Part shown: positions 24,761 through 35,721 of the stretch, one piece after another
How positions within the stretch are numbered: the stretch's first letter is position 1
Layout of the letters: the number at the start of each line of letters is the position of its first letter
DNA from: Metabacillus niabensis
Lineage (GTDB): Bacteria > Bacillota > Bacilli > Bacillales > Bacillaceae
Length of the DNA: 64,000 bases
Assembly: GCF_020524345.1 (NCBI RefSeq)
Contig: NZ_JAIVLH010000018.1
Location: forward strand, 1 to 64,000
Direction of reading: 5' to 3'
Position numbers and translations under genes: made by a program
Notes under the pieces: model-generated
What the model was told of the DNA's origin: nothing
Seen by the model: the letters and a program-made list of their open reading frames with translations, nothing else
Databases searched by the model: none

Positions 24761-26803
24761 TTATTGTTGAACACTGTCAACTAATTGATTTTTTCCTAAT
24801 TCCTTCTCATCTTTGTTCAATGGAAACACGATCACTTTGTACTGAAACGGCCCAACTTCATACTGTCCTTTAGCTAGTTCTTCTCCTGTTAAACGATCTG
24901 TTCCACCATCCGGTATGGAAACAGTTCCTCCATTTCCATCCATATTCACAATTACCCAAATGATTTCACCCTCACGGATACGTGGAGCCACAATTGTTCC
25001 TCTAGATACATCTGTTTTTAGTTGTACATCCGCTTCTTTTGCGTAATGATCAATACATTTCTTTAGTAAAAGATCACCTGACTCTCCTGATGGAAGTGAA
25101 CCAAGCATGACAATTTTCCCCTTGCCGACTTTATGTTCAGTCATAAATGCAGCTCCATCTGAGTTGCCCCCCGTAATCGTGCCCACTGCTTTTCCGGCAG
25201 TTGGTTGAAAAACAGAGCTCCATAAGCTTAATGATGCTTTAACTCCCATAAACTCACCAAATGAATCTGTTCCCTCCATTGGATACGTATAAAGAGTTTC
25301 AACTCCAGCAAGTTGCTCTAATTTTCCTAAGGCTGCATCTGTATGAATTGTATGGTTTTCTGTTCTTCCTCCTGTAAGCGGACCAACAATCCAAACTCCT
25401 CCTTCTTCAACAAATTTAGTTGCTTGTTGAAGATAATCATGAGATAGGTAATGGACGAAAGGTGTAAATAATAATTTGTATCCTTCTAATTTCGCACCCT
25501 CAGGTATCAAATCACGGTGATATCCAGTTGACAGAACTCTTTCGTAAAATGGGATGAGTAGAGAACGATAATCTAAATCTCTATGTGGTTCTGTTTTTAG
25601 AAATGCTCTGGCTCGATCTGAATACGTTATCGCTATCTCAGCTTGTGCGGGCCTCGTCGTTGTTATAACTTGTTCAAGCTCTTTCCTGGCAGCTTCAACT
25701 TCTTTAACATTTTCAAAACCGACAGTTGGTTTTCCCCATGCACTAATGAGAGATCCATGAGGCTGTTCACATCCTGTACGTTGCTGTCTCCACAACCAAT
25801 AACAAAATGCTTCTCCACCTAACGCATATGACGCGACAGCCTCTGCTTTTAAATAGCCGTTTGAATGAGGGGCTGCATAACTCTCAAGTGATGCACTATG
25901 AGATGGACTTGTTTCCATAACCCAATAATCCTTGCCTGATTTAAAATTTCTCCATAAATCACAATTAAATAAATAAGAAGCAAAATTACTTCGTTCAGCA
26001 TACGTATCAAATGAAGCAAAATCAAGATGTTTGTATAACCTTTCGTTATCAACATGAAAAAAAGTTGTGCTATTATGCGTTATTGGAGCTTGGGAATATT
26101 GACGGACTATCGCTGCCTGTTCATCTGAAAATTCGGCGATTTTTTCATATGAGAAAAGCTGATACATTGTTTTCAACGCTGAATTATGAAGAAATGGCGT
26201 TGCGATTGGTTGTGGAATCTGGTCAAAAGAATGATAATATTGACTCCAAATATGAGTACCCCACGCTTCATTTAATGCATCAATTGTTTCATACCTCTCT
26301 TCCAGCCATTTATGCCACAATGATTTACATGTTTCACACATACATTCACTTACATGGCATTTAAACTCATTATCAAGTTGCCAGCCAATAACACCTGGTA
26401 AATGACCAACTGCTTTCGCTATTTCCTCGGTAATGATTGCAGCTCTTTTTCTAAAATACGTATTATTTGTACATATATGCTGCCTTGATCCATGACTCAT
26501 TACCTGCCCATTTTCATTAACATGCAATCTTTCAGGATGTTTATGTGTTAACCAAATCGGTGGAGTAGGTGTTGGTGTACACATGACCGTTTCAATTCCA
26601 TGATCGAGTAGTTTTTCAATCATATTCACAAAAAAACTTGGATCAATTACCCCTTCTTCTTTTTCCATAGTAGACCAGGCAAATTCCCCCATTCGCACAA
26701 CATTTATACCTGCTTCTACCATTAATTTTATATCTTCTTCAATTGTTTCCTCATTCCATAATTCAGGGTAATACGCGGCTCCATGATATAGCTTCTTCGT
26801 CAT
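24761..26803 (-). CDS. yesZ: Beta-galactosidase, GH42 (YesZ type)
   Basis: A 680-residue cytoplasmic glycosidase without a signal peptide. TIM barrel at the N-terminus with the acid/base E146 in GWQLDNEFKCH and nucleophile E297 in YWVMETSPS. A zinc-type cysteine cluster (C111, C154, C156, C159) is typical of GH42. Trimerisation-type and C-terminal beta domains follow. It probably removes beta-galactose side chains from imported rhamnogalacturonan oligomers. The gene is 47 bp behind the acetylesterase and is last in the unit that starts with the second solute-binding protein. Confidence 0.93.
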   Translation of the reverse strand: MTKKLYHGAAYYPELWNEETIEEDIKLMVEAGINVVRMGEFAWSTMEKEEGVIDPSFFVNMIEKLLDHGIETVMCTPTPTPPIWLTHKHPERLHVNENGQVMSHGSRQHICTNNTYFRKRAAIITEEIAKAVGHLPGVIGWQLDNEFKCHVSECMCETCKSLWHKWLEERYETIDALNEAWGTHIWSQYYHSFDQIPQPIATPFLHNSALKTMYQLFSYEKIAEFSDEQAAIVRQYSQAPITHNSTTFFHVDNERLYKHLDFASFDTYAERSNFASYLFNCDLWRNFKSGKDYWVMETSPSHSASLESYAAPHSNGYLKAEAVASYALGGEAFCYWLWRQQRTGCEQPHGSLISAWGKPTVGFENVKEVEAARKELEQVITTTRPAQAEIAITYSDRARAFLKTEPHRDLDYRSLLIPFYERVLSTGYHRDLIPEGAKLEGYKLLFTPFVHYLSHDYLQQATKFVEEGGVWIVGPLTGGRTENHTIHTDAALGKLEQLAGVETLYTYPMEGTDSFGEFMGVKASLSLWSSVFQPTAGKAVGTITGGNSDGAAFMTEHKVGKGKIVMLGSLPSGESGDLLLKKCIDHYAKEADVQLKTDVSRGTIVAPRIREGEIIWVIVNMDGNGGTVSIPDGGTDRLTGEELAKGQYEVGPFQYKVIVFPLNKDEKELGKNQLVDSVQQ

Positions 26804-26850
26804 AAGAAATCTCCTTTACTCTTAATATAAAAAACCACGAAATAACGTGG

Positions 26851-27543
26851 TTAACTTTTCAAAAACTTCTTTTCACATATATACTTTTCGATCGGTAATC
26901 GAAGATCTCTTATCCCTTCAATAACTAATCTCCCTACCTCTTTTGCTCCATGTTCACTAAAATGAGTATTATCAATAATGCCATCCGGATAATTCGGCTG
27001 TTCATTTGGAGCAAAGATTGTAAAGAGCTTTTTAGATCCTTCCACACCAAGTTCTTCATATAACTTCCTTGTCTTGGACCATAAGTCTATGAGTGGAACA
27101 TCAAGCTTTTCAGCAAGTTCCATCATTGCCTCCGGGTATTCACCTAATGTATTTTCCAGGATACCATCTTCATTAAATTTCCTTCGATGAACAGGAGTAA
27201 TTAATATTGGATATGCCCCTTTCGCACGAGCACCTGTAATATATTCCGTTAAATTTGATTGAAAAGTTGTATAAGGTTCAGTTCCATATGATTTCTGATC
27301 ATTATGACCAAACTGAATAAATAGGAAATCATCCGGTTGAATTTCGTTCATAATGGCTTCAAGTCTACCTTCTTCGATAAAGCTGTTTGAGCTTCTTCCT
27401 CCCATTGCTTTATTAATAATCAATATATTTTCTTGGAAAAATTCATGAAAGGTTTGGCCCCATCCTGCCATCGGTGCCTCATGGCTCGGGCAATTTGCTA
27501 CTGTTGAATCTCCTGCCAAATAGATCGTATACGATTTCTCCAT
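26851..27543 (-). CDS. Rhamnogalacturonan acetylesterase, SGNH/GDSL family
   Basis: A 230-residue SGNH hydrolase of the RhgT/YesY group (CE12). The nucleophile block is YLAGDSTVANC, the oxyanion G/N blocks are MGGRSSNSF and FIQFGHNDQ, and the catalytic D and H are in GIIDNTHFSEHGA. It removes acetyl groups from rhamnogalacturonan fragments. There is no signal peptide, so it acts on imported oligomers. The start is the ATG at 27543 with GGAGGT upstream. It lies between the GH105 and GH42 genes. Confidence 0.92.
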   Translation of the reverse strand: MEKSYTIYLAGDSTVANCPSHEAPMAGWGQTFHEFFQENILIINKAMGGRSSNSFIEEGRLEAIMNEIQPDDFLFIQFGHNDQKSYGTEPYTTFQSNLTEYITGARAKGAYPILITPVHRRKFNEDGILENTLGEYPEAMMELAEKLDVPLIDLWSKTRKLYEELGVEGSKKLFTIFAPNEQPNYPDGIIDNTHFSEHGAKEVGRLVIEGIRDLRLPIEKYICEKKFLKS

Positions 27544-27570
27544 ATTCACACCTCCAATCAATCTTGGAAA

Positions 27571-28605
27571 CTAATTAAATACATGTCTGTTACTTTTTAA
27601 TAATTCAGCTAAGAACACAAGAGTTAAACCTTGTCCCCATCCCTGGATACGCTTATAAGGAACCTCTTTATAACCATCAGCATCGTTCATGACAGCTGTT
27701 CCCGCTGAAACCTTAGATACTTTTCCATCTTCTTCGATTTCATTGACAATACCTTGAATTGATTTTTGGATGTATTTATTATATAAAGATCCTCTTTTAA
27801 GGAGCGCAGCTGCAATAGCAGATGAGCCGGAAATCTCATCATATGAGGTTGGATCATCAACAATCGTATGCCAAAGTCCATTTTCTCCTTGAAGTCGTAC
27901 TAAAGCACTTAGCTGATCACGCAAAGAACAATCAATGATCATGTAAGAAGGGTCCTGTACTTCAATTAATTCAAGAGCTTTCGCCATTGTTAACGCAGCC
28001 CAACCATTTCCTCGCGCCCAATAAATGGAAGACATATGATTTTTGGCGATATTATCCCAGCCGTGATAATATAGATTTGTCACAGGATCCTGCAAAAAAT
28101 TCTCATGACCATGATATTGCTTTAACCCATCTCTGAAATAGTCCTCACGATCTAATAGTTTTCCGACTCTTAACAAGAATAGTCCTGCCATCATCATTGT
28201 ATCTACCCATGCCTGCTCAGGGAATACATCCTTCACAGAGTTAACTGTATGCTGAAAAATGCCGTCTGCAAATCGCGGGGCATCATTTTGAAGATAATCA
28301 GCCATTTCTTTAATAACAGTTAAATATTTTTCATCTTCTGTTACGTTATAAAGAGTAATCAGCGCGTGTCCAATTGATACTCCATTAATGGAGAGCTTTG
28401 GTAAACCATCCTCCAGCCATTCATCCACCCACGCTTTTAATAGATCGATATACTCCTGTTTTTCTGTTGCTTCATAAGCAGCAGCTACCCCATAAAAGGC
28501 CACTCCGCCCGGCCAATCCCAGTTAAAATCCATCTCGAAAGTTCGCTTTACTACTTTATCTATCATTTCTCCAATTTCATTTTCATCAAACTGCAATTTT
28601 GGCAT
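27571..28605 (-). CDS. yesR: Unsaturated rhamnogalacturonyl hydrolase, GH105 (YesR type)
   Basis: A 344-residue (alpha/alpha)6-barrel enzyme that releases the unsaturated galacturonyl residue left by the lyases. Typical segments are WDWPGGVAFYGV, ADGIFQHT, QAWVDTMMMAG, YWARGNGWAALTMAKALE and the C-terminal KRIQGWGQGLTLVFLAEL. No signal peptide. The ATG at 28605 is 9 nt behind GGAGG and 17 bp behind the stop of the solute-binding protein gene. Its product would feed the 5-keto route to KduI and KduD. Confidence 0.93.
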   Translation of the reverse strand: MPKLQFDENEIGEMIDKVVKRTFEMDFNWDWPGGVAFYGVAAAYEATEKQEYIDLLKAWVDEWLEDGLPKLSINGVSIGHALITLYNVTEDEKYLTVIKEMADYLQNDAPRFADGIFQHTVNSVKDVFPEQAWVDTMMMAGLFLLRVGKLLDREDYFRDGLKQYHGHENFLQDPVTNLYYHGWDNIAKNHMSSIYWARGNGWAALTMAKALELIEVQDPSYMIIDCSLRDQLSALVRLQGENGLWHTIVDDPTSYDEISGSSAIAAALLKRGSLYNKYIQKSIQGIVNEIEEDGKVSKVSAGTAVMNDADGYKEVPYKRIQGWGQGLTLVFLAELLKSNRHVFN

Positions 28606-28622
28606 GTGATCCATCCTCCAAT

Positions 28623-29921
<1,299 letters not shown>

Positions 29922-29929
29922 TCATCCTT

Positions 29930-29943
29930 TGTAAATGCTTACA
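29930..29943. promoter_or_regulatory. cre-like palindrome before the second binding-protein gene
   Basis: TGTAAATGCTTACA, one base from a cre box, 15 bp before the start codon and just downstream of the proposed -10. It is the exact complement of the site at 30038-30051. Confidence 0.55.
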
Positions 29944-29954
29944 TATATAGTTAT

Positions 29955-30019
29955 AGTTTAGTAGGAATTGATATGATTTTTAATGAAAAATACAGACTGA
30001 TATGATGAAAAAACAGTGA
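29955..30019 (-). promoter_or_regulatory. Putative YesN-activated promoter of the second binding-protein operon
   Basis: CAGA at 29993 and CAGTGA at 30014 are 21 bp apart on the plus strand. 32 nt further toward the gene lies TAAACT (29955-29960) as the likely -10. No good -35. Confidence 0.6.
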
Positions 30020-30037
30020 TATCTTCAACATTTCAAT

Positions 30038-30051
30038 TGTAAGCATTTACA
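30038..30051. promoter_or_regulatory. Second cre-like palindrome in the same intergenic region
   Basis: TGTAAGCATTTACA, the reverse complement of 29930-29943, lying upstream of the activator element. Two identical sites could allow looping by CcpA. Confidence 0.45.
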
Positions 30052-30079
30052 CCTGATCTATCTACTTAAATCTTTTTCT

Positions 30080-30718
30080 TTATTGATGAACAGTCACAGA
30101 TTCATGTTTTTTGTTTACTTTGTTAAACACATTCATTGCCGGTTTAGACATAACTAAAGCTAAAACATTTCCACTGCAAACGATCATAAGTGGTGGAGCA
30201 AACGATAGTAAAATAACTAACCCTAAGCTACTAATCAACATTATAAGTGTTTTAAATGGATTCATAATCATCACAAAAAATGAGTTTTTTAGTATATCCA
30301 GTGTTTTCATGTTGAAGTGAACATACATTGGAAACACATAAAGCAACGTACAAATAAAAATGAGGGAAATGATTAAAAAAGGAACGTTCAACAAGTTTTG
30401 AACCATTGTAGAAGCTTGTTTTAAAAATAGGAAATCAATAAATAAAATGATCCCAATTAGCGATATAACAGCTCCGAACATATTACTTTTCACAAACTCG
30501 CTTTTATATGAGCTCCAAAACACAGAAAACACCGATGCCTCAAAATCTCCCATTGCCCATCTTCTCACGACAGCATACATGGCAACTGTTGCAGGATAAA
30601 ACCCCAGGACAATGAAACCAAGTAAGGAAAAACCGATCCACAGTATATTTAATAATGCTAACCGTGAAATCCATTCCAGTATGTTGTTTACACCACTCAT
30701 AAATCCATGTGTTTCCAT
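30080..30718 (-). CDS. yesL: YesL family membrane protein (DUF624)
   Basis: A 212-residue integral membrane protein with about five transmembrane helices. The opening (NNILEWISRLALLNILWIGF, then GFYPATVAMYAVVRRW) matches the YesL family found next to family 1 sugar ABC transporters. Its biochemical role is not established; an accessory role in transport is usually assumed. It lies behind yesOPQ with a short hairpin at 30766-30794 in between, so its expression may be lower. No ideal ribosome binding site. Confidence 0.85.
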   Translation of the reverse strand: METHGFMSGVNNILEWISRLALLNILWIGFSLLGFIVLGFYPATVAMYAVVRRWAMGDFEASVFSVFWSSYKSEFVKSNMFGAVISLIGIILFIDFLFLKQASTMVQNLLNVPFLIISLIFICTLLYVFPMYVHFNMKTLDILKNSFFVMIMNPFKTLIMLISSLGLVILLSFAPPLMIVCSGNVLALVMSKPAMNVFNKVNKKHESVTVHQ

Positions 30719-30765
30719 AGCTCTGCCCCATTCCTTTTTTAATAATTTCTTTAAAAAGCAAGATG

Positions 30766-30794
30766 AAGGGTTAGCTATTAAAGCTTAACCCTTT
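30766..30794 (-). terminator. Possible attenuating hairpin between yesQ and yesL
   Basis: AGGGTTA-GCT pairs with AGCTTAACCCT (one bulge) over the yesQ stop. A T-rich stretch follows on the minus strand only after about 10 nt, so this is more likely partial than full termination. Confidence 0.4.
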
Positions 30795-31672
30795 AATCCA
30801 CTTGTACTAATTCCTTCTACAACATGTCGTTGGAATAAGAAGAAGATAACAAATACAGGGATTAGTGTAACAATTGACATCGCAAACATTGCTCCCCAGT
30901 TAGAAACAGTTTCATTACTTAAGAACATATTTAACGCCATTGATACTGTATATTTATCAGGACTATTTAAATAAAGAACTGGTCCCAGCAAGTTATCCCA
31001 TGTCCAATAGAACGAGAAGATAGACACTGTTGCTAAAGCAGGTCTAATTAATGGCAAAATAATTTTATAAAAAATCTTAAATGTTCCACATCCATCAATT
31101 GTTGCTGCTTCGTCTAATTCTCTTGGTATTGTTCGAATAAATTGAACAAGAAGGAAGATGAAAAACGGGTGACCAAAGTAAGCTGGGACTGCAATTGGTT
31201 TTATCGAGTCTAGCCAACCTAATTTTGAAAAGATAATGTACTGAGGTATCATAACAACCTCATACGGCAACATAAGTGTTACCATCATAAGAGCAAACCA
31301 AAAGCTTTTTCCAAAGAAGCTTAATCTTGCAAATCCAAACGCTATCACAGCTGAGGAAATGACTTGACCTATCATCGTAATGATAACAAGAACTACCGTG
31401 TTTTTAATAAACACTCCAAACGAATTCCCGCCAATCCCTTCCCAGCCTTGAGCGAAATTCGAAAGAATAAACGGATCAGGAATAAGTGATTGCGCAGTCA
31501 CAAAGATCGTATCACTTGGCTTAAAGGAACTCATTAGCAACCATATTACAGGGTACAGCATAAGGATAGCAAAGCCGCCAACAAGAATGTGATAAATCCA
31601 CCACTTCGGCTTCTTTGCTTTAGGCATTTCAAAGCGTTTTGAAGCCGTATTGATTTCTGTATTTGTTTGCAT
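30785..31672 (-). CDS. yesQ: Carbohydrate ABC transporter permease (YesQ/MalG type)
   Basis: A 295-residue inner-membrane permease with six transmembrane segments and the EAA loop [20 protein letters not shown] that contacts the ATPase. Pairs with the YesP-like permease, which ends 2 bp before it. No ATPase gene is in this locus; in Bacillus such importers share the multi-sugar ATPase MsmX. Imports rhamnogalacturonan oligomers. Confidence 0.93.
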   Translation of the reverse strand: MQTNTEINTASKRFEMPKAKKPKWWIYHILVGGFAILMLYPVIWLLMSSFKPSDTIFVTAQSLIPDPFILSNFAQGWEGIGGNSFGVFIKNTVVLVIITMIGQVISSAVIAFGFARLSFFGKSFWFALMMVTLMLPYEVVMIPQYIIFSKLGWLDSIKPIAVPAYFGHPFFIFLLVQFIRTIPRELDEAATIDGCGTFKIFYKIILPLIRPALATVSIFSFYWTWDNLLGPVLYLNSPDKYTVSMALNMFLSNETVSNWGAMFAMSIVTLIPVFVIFFLFQRHVVEGISTSGLKG

Positions 31673-31674
31673 CC

Positions 31675-32574
31675 TTATTTCGCTCCTTCCGATTCATAGT
31701 GAACCCAAAACTTCGATGTAGCAAAGATAATCGCTGTTAGAATCCCGACAATAATAAGCATGATCCATGCCATCGCTGACGCATAGCCCATATTAAAGAA
31801 TTCAAATCCTTGAATGAATAGATATAGTGAGTAAAGAAGTGTTCCATCTAAAGGACCACCAGTACCCTTCGAAATAATGAAGGCTGGAACAAATGTCATA
31901 AATGCTGCAATGGTTTGCATAATTGTATTAAATAAAATAACTGGGCTTAACATAGGAAGTGTGATTTTCGTGAACTTTTGCCAAAAATTCGCTCCGTCAA
32001 CACTTGCCGCTTCATAATAAGTCATTGGAATACCTTTTAATCCGGCTAAGAAAATTAGCATCGATGAACCAAATTGCCATACAGATAAACAGATTAGCAT
32101 CCAAAGTGCTGCTGTTGGGTCACCAAACCAGCGAACATCCGGAATACTAAAGAATGCCAGCAACAGGTTGATAATTCCCTCATCACCGAAAATATTACGC
32201 CACATGATGGCAACAGCAACACTTCCTCCTATTAAAGAAGGCAAATAAAATAGAGTACGGTATAACCCTACAGCTCTTGAAGCTGTGTTAAGTACCATGG
32301 CGATTAATAAAGCAAATCCTAAACGTAATGGGACTCCGGCAAAAACATAGATAAGGGTAACTTTAAGAGATTGCCAGTACCTTGGATCTTCAGTAAACAT
32401 TTTTTTATAGTTTTCAAGACCAATCCATGTTGGAGAAGCGAATAGGTTATATTGTGTGAATGAAAAGTATAATGAGGCGACAATTGGGATAAACGTAAAC
32501 GCTAGAAACCCGATGATAAAGGGACTAATAAATGCGTAGCCTGTCATATTTTGTTTAAGGGCGCGTGCACTCAT
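31675..32574 (-). CDS. yesP: Carbohydrate ABC transporter permease (YesP/MalF type)
   Basis: A 299-residue permease with six transmembrane segments. The EAA loop reads [20 protein letters not shown]. The N-terminus ([19 protein letters not shown]) is typical of the MalF-like sugar permeases. Start ATG with AAAGGAATTG upstream. It lies behind the YesO gene with a strong hairpin between them and forms the channel with YesQ. Confidence 0.93.
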   Translation of the reverse strand: MSARALKQNMTGYAFISPFIIGFLAFTFIPIVASLYFSFTQYNLFASPTWIGLENYKKMFTEDPRYWQSLKVTLIYVFAGVPLRLGFALLIAMVLNTASRAVGLYRTLFYLPSLIGGSVAVAIMWRNIFGDEGIINLLLAFFSIPDVRWFGDPTAALWMLICLSVWQFGSSMLIFLAGLKGIPMTYYEAASVDGANFWQKFTKITLPMLSPVILFNTIMQTIAAFMTFVPAFIISKGTGGPLDGTLLYSLYLFIQGFEFFNMGYASAMAWIMLIIVGILTAIIFATSKFWVHYESEGAK

Positions 32575-32617
32575 ACGATCAATTCCTTTCTCCCAAATAG
32601 TGATGATATTTTAAAGT

Positions 32618-32650
32618 CTAGTAGCTGATCCATTAATGACCAGCTACTAG
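32618..32650 (-). terminator. Hairpin between yesO and yesP
   Basis: A perfect 10-bp stem (CTAGTAGCTG and complement) with further inner pairing. The T tract is poor. Placed behind a binding-protein gene, such hairpins usually stabilise that mRNA segment or cause partial termination, so that more binding protein than permease is made. Confidence 0.6.
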
Positions 32651-32661
32651 TGTTTTAATCA

Positions 32662-33969
32662 CTATTTATTTTGAGATAATATGCTTTCTGCTTGTTGTCT
32701 AAATTGTTTTGCAGCATCTTCGACCTTCATTTGGCCATAATTCATTTGTTCAGATAAGCTATCTAAAAGCTCAATAACTTGACCTGCACCGATCGGATCC
32801 GGACCATCAAATTCAGAACTGTTTTGTTCAGCCCATTCAACACTATCAAATACTTGAACTTGTTCCGGTGTTAACACAGGCTTCAGTTCTTCCTTAATGA
32901 CAGAAGAGCCTGGGATTCCGCGATCTCCTAAATTTAATTTATTTGCTTCTACATTATTCACGAAGAAATCAATAAACTTCGCTGCTTCCTCTTTTTGTTT
33001 TGAATTTTCGGCAACAGACCAGAACATACTAGGCTTTAAATATAATCCATCACTTGTGTTTGGCCCAGGCATGTTGTGAATTTTCAACGGACGATTAGCT
33101 ACCTGCTGAATACCAACAAATTGGTTAGACCATTGCCAAATTCCAATTGCTTCTTCCTTCACAACAGGATCATCTTCCAGACCCTTTAATTGAGCAAGGT
33201 AATCAGGTGTTGGAACAGCACCATCTTTTACTAATTGAGATGTCATATTAAAGAAATCAATAAACATTTGATCATCTTCGTATCCTAAAGCAGTACCATC
33301 CTTACTATATAAAGACTTTCCTTGTGTTCTTAAGTAGTAGTTAAAGAAAACATCTGCTTTCATCCCTGTGTCCATAAAGAGACCGGCATCTTTTGCTTTT
33401 GCAGCAATTTCCTTATAATCATCCCATGTCCAATCTTCAGCTAACGAATCAACACCGATTTTCTTTAAAAGTGCTTCATCATAATGAAGACCAACAACGT
33501 TTACTCCTAAGTTAAAGCCGTATAACTTATCACCAATTTTTCCACCGTTAATATAATTTTCAGTGTAATTTGTTGTATCAATTTGATTTCCAACATATGG
33601 AGTTAAATCAGCTAATTGACCATTTTCTGCATACTGTGAAAAATAGGAAAGGTCCATTTGAATAATATCAGGAAGCTGTTGTGCAGAAGCCTGTGGTGCT
33701 AACTTCTTCCAGTAATCATCCCAGCTAGCATATTCAGCTTGAATCTTTACACCTGGATTTTCTTTTTCATACATTTCAATTATTTTTAATGTGTAATCAT
33801 GACGTGGCTCAGATCCCCACCATGCAATACGAAGTTTAATTTCTTCATCTCCGCTTCCCCCACCTGAATCTGAAGTAGATTCTCCTGAAGAAGTATTACT
33901 TCCTCCACTACAGGCTGCCAAAGAAAATACCATAACAACTGCTAATAACCAAAACAACCATTTCTTCAT
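32662..33969 (-). CDS. yesO: Rhamnogalacturonan-oligomer binding lipoprotein (YesO type)
   Basis: A 435-residue family 1 solute-binding lipoprotein; lipobox LAAC with a Gly/Ser-rich linker (SGGSNTSSGESTSDSGGGSG). First gene of yesO-yesP-yesQ(-yesL). Strong ribosome binding site GGGGGAAG. Its promoter has the CAG-N18-CAGTGA element, a -10 at the fixed distance and a near-consensus cre in the leader. Paralog of the protein at 28623-29915. Confidence 0.93.
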   Translation of the reverse strand: MKKWLFWLLAVVMVFSLAACSGGSNTSSGESTSDSGGGSGDEEIKLRIAWWGSEPRHDYTLKIIEMYEKENPGVKIQAEYASWDDYWKKLAPQASAQQLPDIIQMDLSYFSQYAENGQLADLTPYVGNQIDTTNYTENYINGGKIGDKLYGFNLGVNVVGLHYDEALLKKIGVDSLAEDWTWDDYKEIAAKAKDAGLFMDTGMKADVFFNYYLRTQGKSLYSKDGTALGYEDDQMFIDFFNMTSQLVKDGAVPTPDYLAQLKGLEDDPVVKEEAIGIWQWSNQFVGIQQVANRPLKIHNMPGPNTSDGLYLKPSMFWSVAENSKQKEEAAKFIDFFVNNVEANKLNLGDRGIPGSSVIKEELKPVLTPEQVQVFDSVEWAEQNSSEFDGPDPIGAGQVIELLDSLSEQMNYGQMKVEDAAKQFRQQAESILSQNK

Positions 33970-33991
33970 TTCTCTTCCCCCTCTTTTTTAC

Positions 33992-34005
33992 TGTTACCGC
34001 TTACA
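33992..34005. promoter_or_regulatory. cre box in the yesO leader
   Basis: The minus strand reads TGTAAGCGGTAACA. It fits the cre consensus except for the flanking W, and lies between the proposed -10 and the yesO start. Confidence 0.65.
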
Positions 34006-34011
34006 CCCCCT

Positions 34012-34076
34012 ATTTTATTAGGTTTATAGGTCTTTTGAAATGCAAAAATCAGATAACTCTGTTCAAAAAACAGTGA
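34012..34076 (-). promoter_or_regulatory. Putative YesN-activated promoter of yesO
   Basis: CAGA at 34050 and CAGTGA at 34071, 21 bp apart on the plus strand, with TAAAAT (34012-34017) 32 nt beyond toward the gene. No good -35. Confidence 0.65.
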
Positions 34077-34141
34077 ATTCTGACAACTATTTTTAAACAA
34101 CCTGGACTTACTATCTATTACAGGTACTATCTCCTACAAAT

Positions 34142-34178
34142 AAAGCCCACAACCTAGTTCAATAGATTGTGAGCTTTT
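34142..34178 (-). terminator. Terminator of the yesMN operon
   Basis: AAAGCTCACAATCTA pairs with TAGGTTGTGGGCTTT on the minus-strand RNA (with G-U pairs) and is followed by ATTTGT. Confidence 0.65.
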
Positions 34179-34182
34179 ATCA

Positions 34183-35721
34183 TCAATTGACTTTCTTATA
34201 TTCAGAAGGAGAATAACCTGTAAATTTCTTAAATACCTGACTAAAATATTGCGGGTTATCTCCAAACCCTATACTTTCAGCTATAGCAAATACTTTAATA
34301 TCATCCATTAATTCAATCTGTTCCATGGCTTTATTTATCCGTTGCTGTGTAACAAAGCTGGAAAACTTTTCACCTGTTTCCTGTTTAAAAAGTTTACCTA
34401 AATAGTCAGCATTCATATACACCTTATTAGCAACCCATTTTAGAGATAAATCTGTATTCGCCAGGTTTTTCTCCACGAGATCCATCATCTTCTGAATAAC
34501 TTCGGAATGATTGGATTTATGTTTCTCATAATAATGTTGAGTAATGTCAATTGCTGTCATAAGAAAGGATTCTTTCATTTGTTGTATTGTGTCCATTTCC
34601 AGCAATGAAGACATTTTTCCTGTATACGATTGGATCCTTTTAGAATCAGTATGTTGGATCATGACTAAAAATAACTGCATAACATATGATCTTGCTAACC
34701 CGATAGATAGTCTTTTATTTGCCAACTCTTGAAAAAATTGTATGATTTCATTTTCAACCTTTTCGATATTCCCTGATTTTATAAATAGACACAAGCTTTG
34801 TCCATCATATTCATAGTCTGTTAATTTCGTATCCTGCTGGATATCATTTTTCGTAATAATGCTTCCTTCACCTAAATAAAACCGGTGATTTAAACATTCT
34901 AGTGCCTCTAAATATAGTTTTCTAACATTAGTAATGCAATCCATCTCACTTATCGCTACAGTCATATCCATTTCGTATATGTTAAAGAAATGATTGCGTA
35001 ATCGTTCAATTTGATCTTGAAGAACTGAAAAATCCTGTTCATCGACAAGAAATAATGCATATTCTCCGATATTAGTTGATAAGACAGATTCAGAAAATAG
35101 ATCTTCTCCAAGATTTTCAATGACAAACATATGCTCGTAATGGTATTCCCCTTCAATACGGAAAATAATAAGCCTTATAAACTCATCATGAAAATTAACT
35201 CTTAAAAGCTTTTCATAAAATTGAATACCTTGATTATTATCAAGCTTGGTTGTAATGAATTCCTTGAGTAACTGCTTTTTCATATATGGTTGGATCTGAT
35301 CCAGACGGCTCTTCATATCAAAGAGAGACTGCTCTTTCTTTGCATCTGTTGATAGATCATTTATGATACTTGTCAGTGCTTCAACAATACTCTTTTCATT
35401 ACAAGGCTTTAGTAAATAATGCTTTACCCCATGCTCCATTGCTCGTTTCGCATACTCAAACTCGTTAAAACCGGACAAAATGATAAATTTCACTTCAGGA
35501 AATTCTTTGGACACTCTTGCTACTAATTCCAACCCGGTCATACCCGGCATTTTAATGTCACAAATAACAATATCCGGCTTTTCTCTCACGATAAAATCGT
35601 AGGCCTCAAGTCCATTTCGCGCAGTACCAATTAATTCAGTACCAATTTCTTCCCAATCTATGATACTTGAAATACCTTCTAAAATAATTCTTTCGTCATC
35701 AACTAGTAAAACTTTATACAT
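34183..35721 (-). CDS. yesN: Response regulator, AraC-type output (YesN type)
   Basis: A 512-residue two-component response regulator. The N-terminal receiver (about 1-120) has VLLVDDER, the phosphorylation site in IVICDIKMPGMTG and the conserved lysine in HYLLKPCN. A long linker is followed by a C-terminal AraC-type HTH pair ending GYSPSEYKKV. The ATG at 35721 overlaps the end of yesM by 8 bp, so the two are translationally coupled. It is the natural candidate to bind the 21-bp-spaced direct repeats in this locus, since AraC-type dimers often bind such repeats. Confidence 0.95.
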   Translation of the reverse strand: MYKVLLVDDERIILEGISSIIDWEEIGTELIGTARNGLEAYDFIVREKPDIVICDIKMPGMTGLELVARVSKEFPEVKFIILSGFNEFEYAKRAMEHGVKHYLLKPCNEKSIVEALTSIINDLSTDAKKEQSLFDMKSRLDQIQPYMKKQLLKEFITTKLDNNQGIQFYEKLLRVNFHDEFIRLIIFRIEGEYHYEHMFVIENLGEDLFSESVLSTNIGEYALFLVDEQDFSVLQDQIERLRNHFFNIYEMDMTVAISEMDCITNVRKLYLEALECLNHRFYLGEGSIITKNDIQQDTKLTDYEYDGQSLCLFIKSGNIEKVENEIIQFFQELANKRLSIGLARSYVMQLFLVMIQHTDSKRIQSYTGKMSSLLEMDTIQQMKESFLMTAIDITQHYYEKHKSNHSEVIQKMMDLVEKNLANTDLSLKWVANKVYMNADYLGKLFKQETGEKFSSFVTQQRINKAMEQIELMDDIKVFAIAESIGFGDNPQYFSQVFKKFTGYSPSEYKKVN

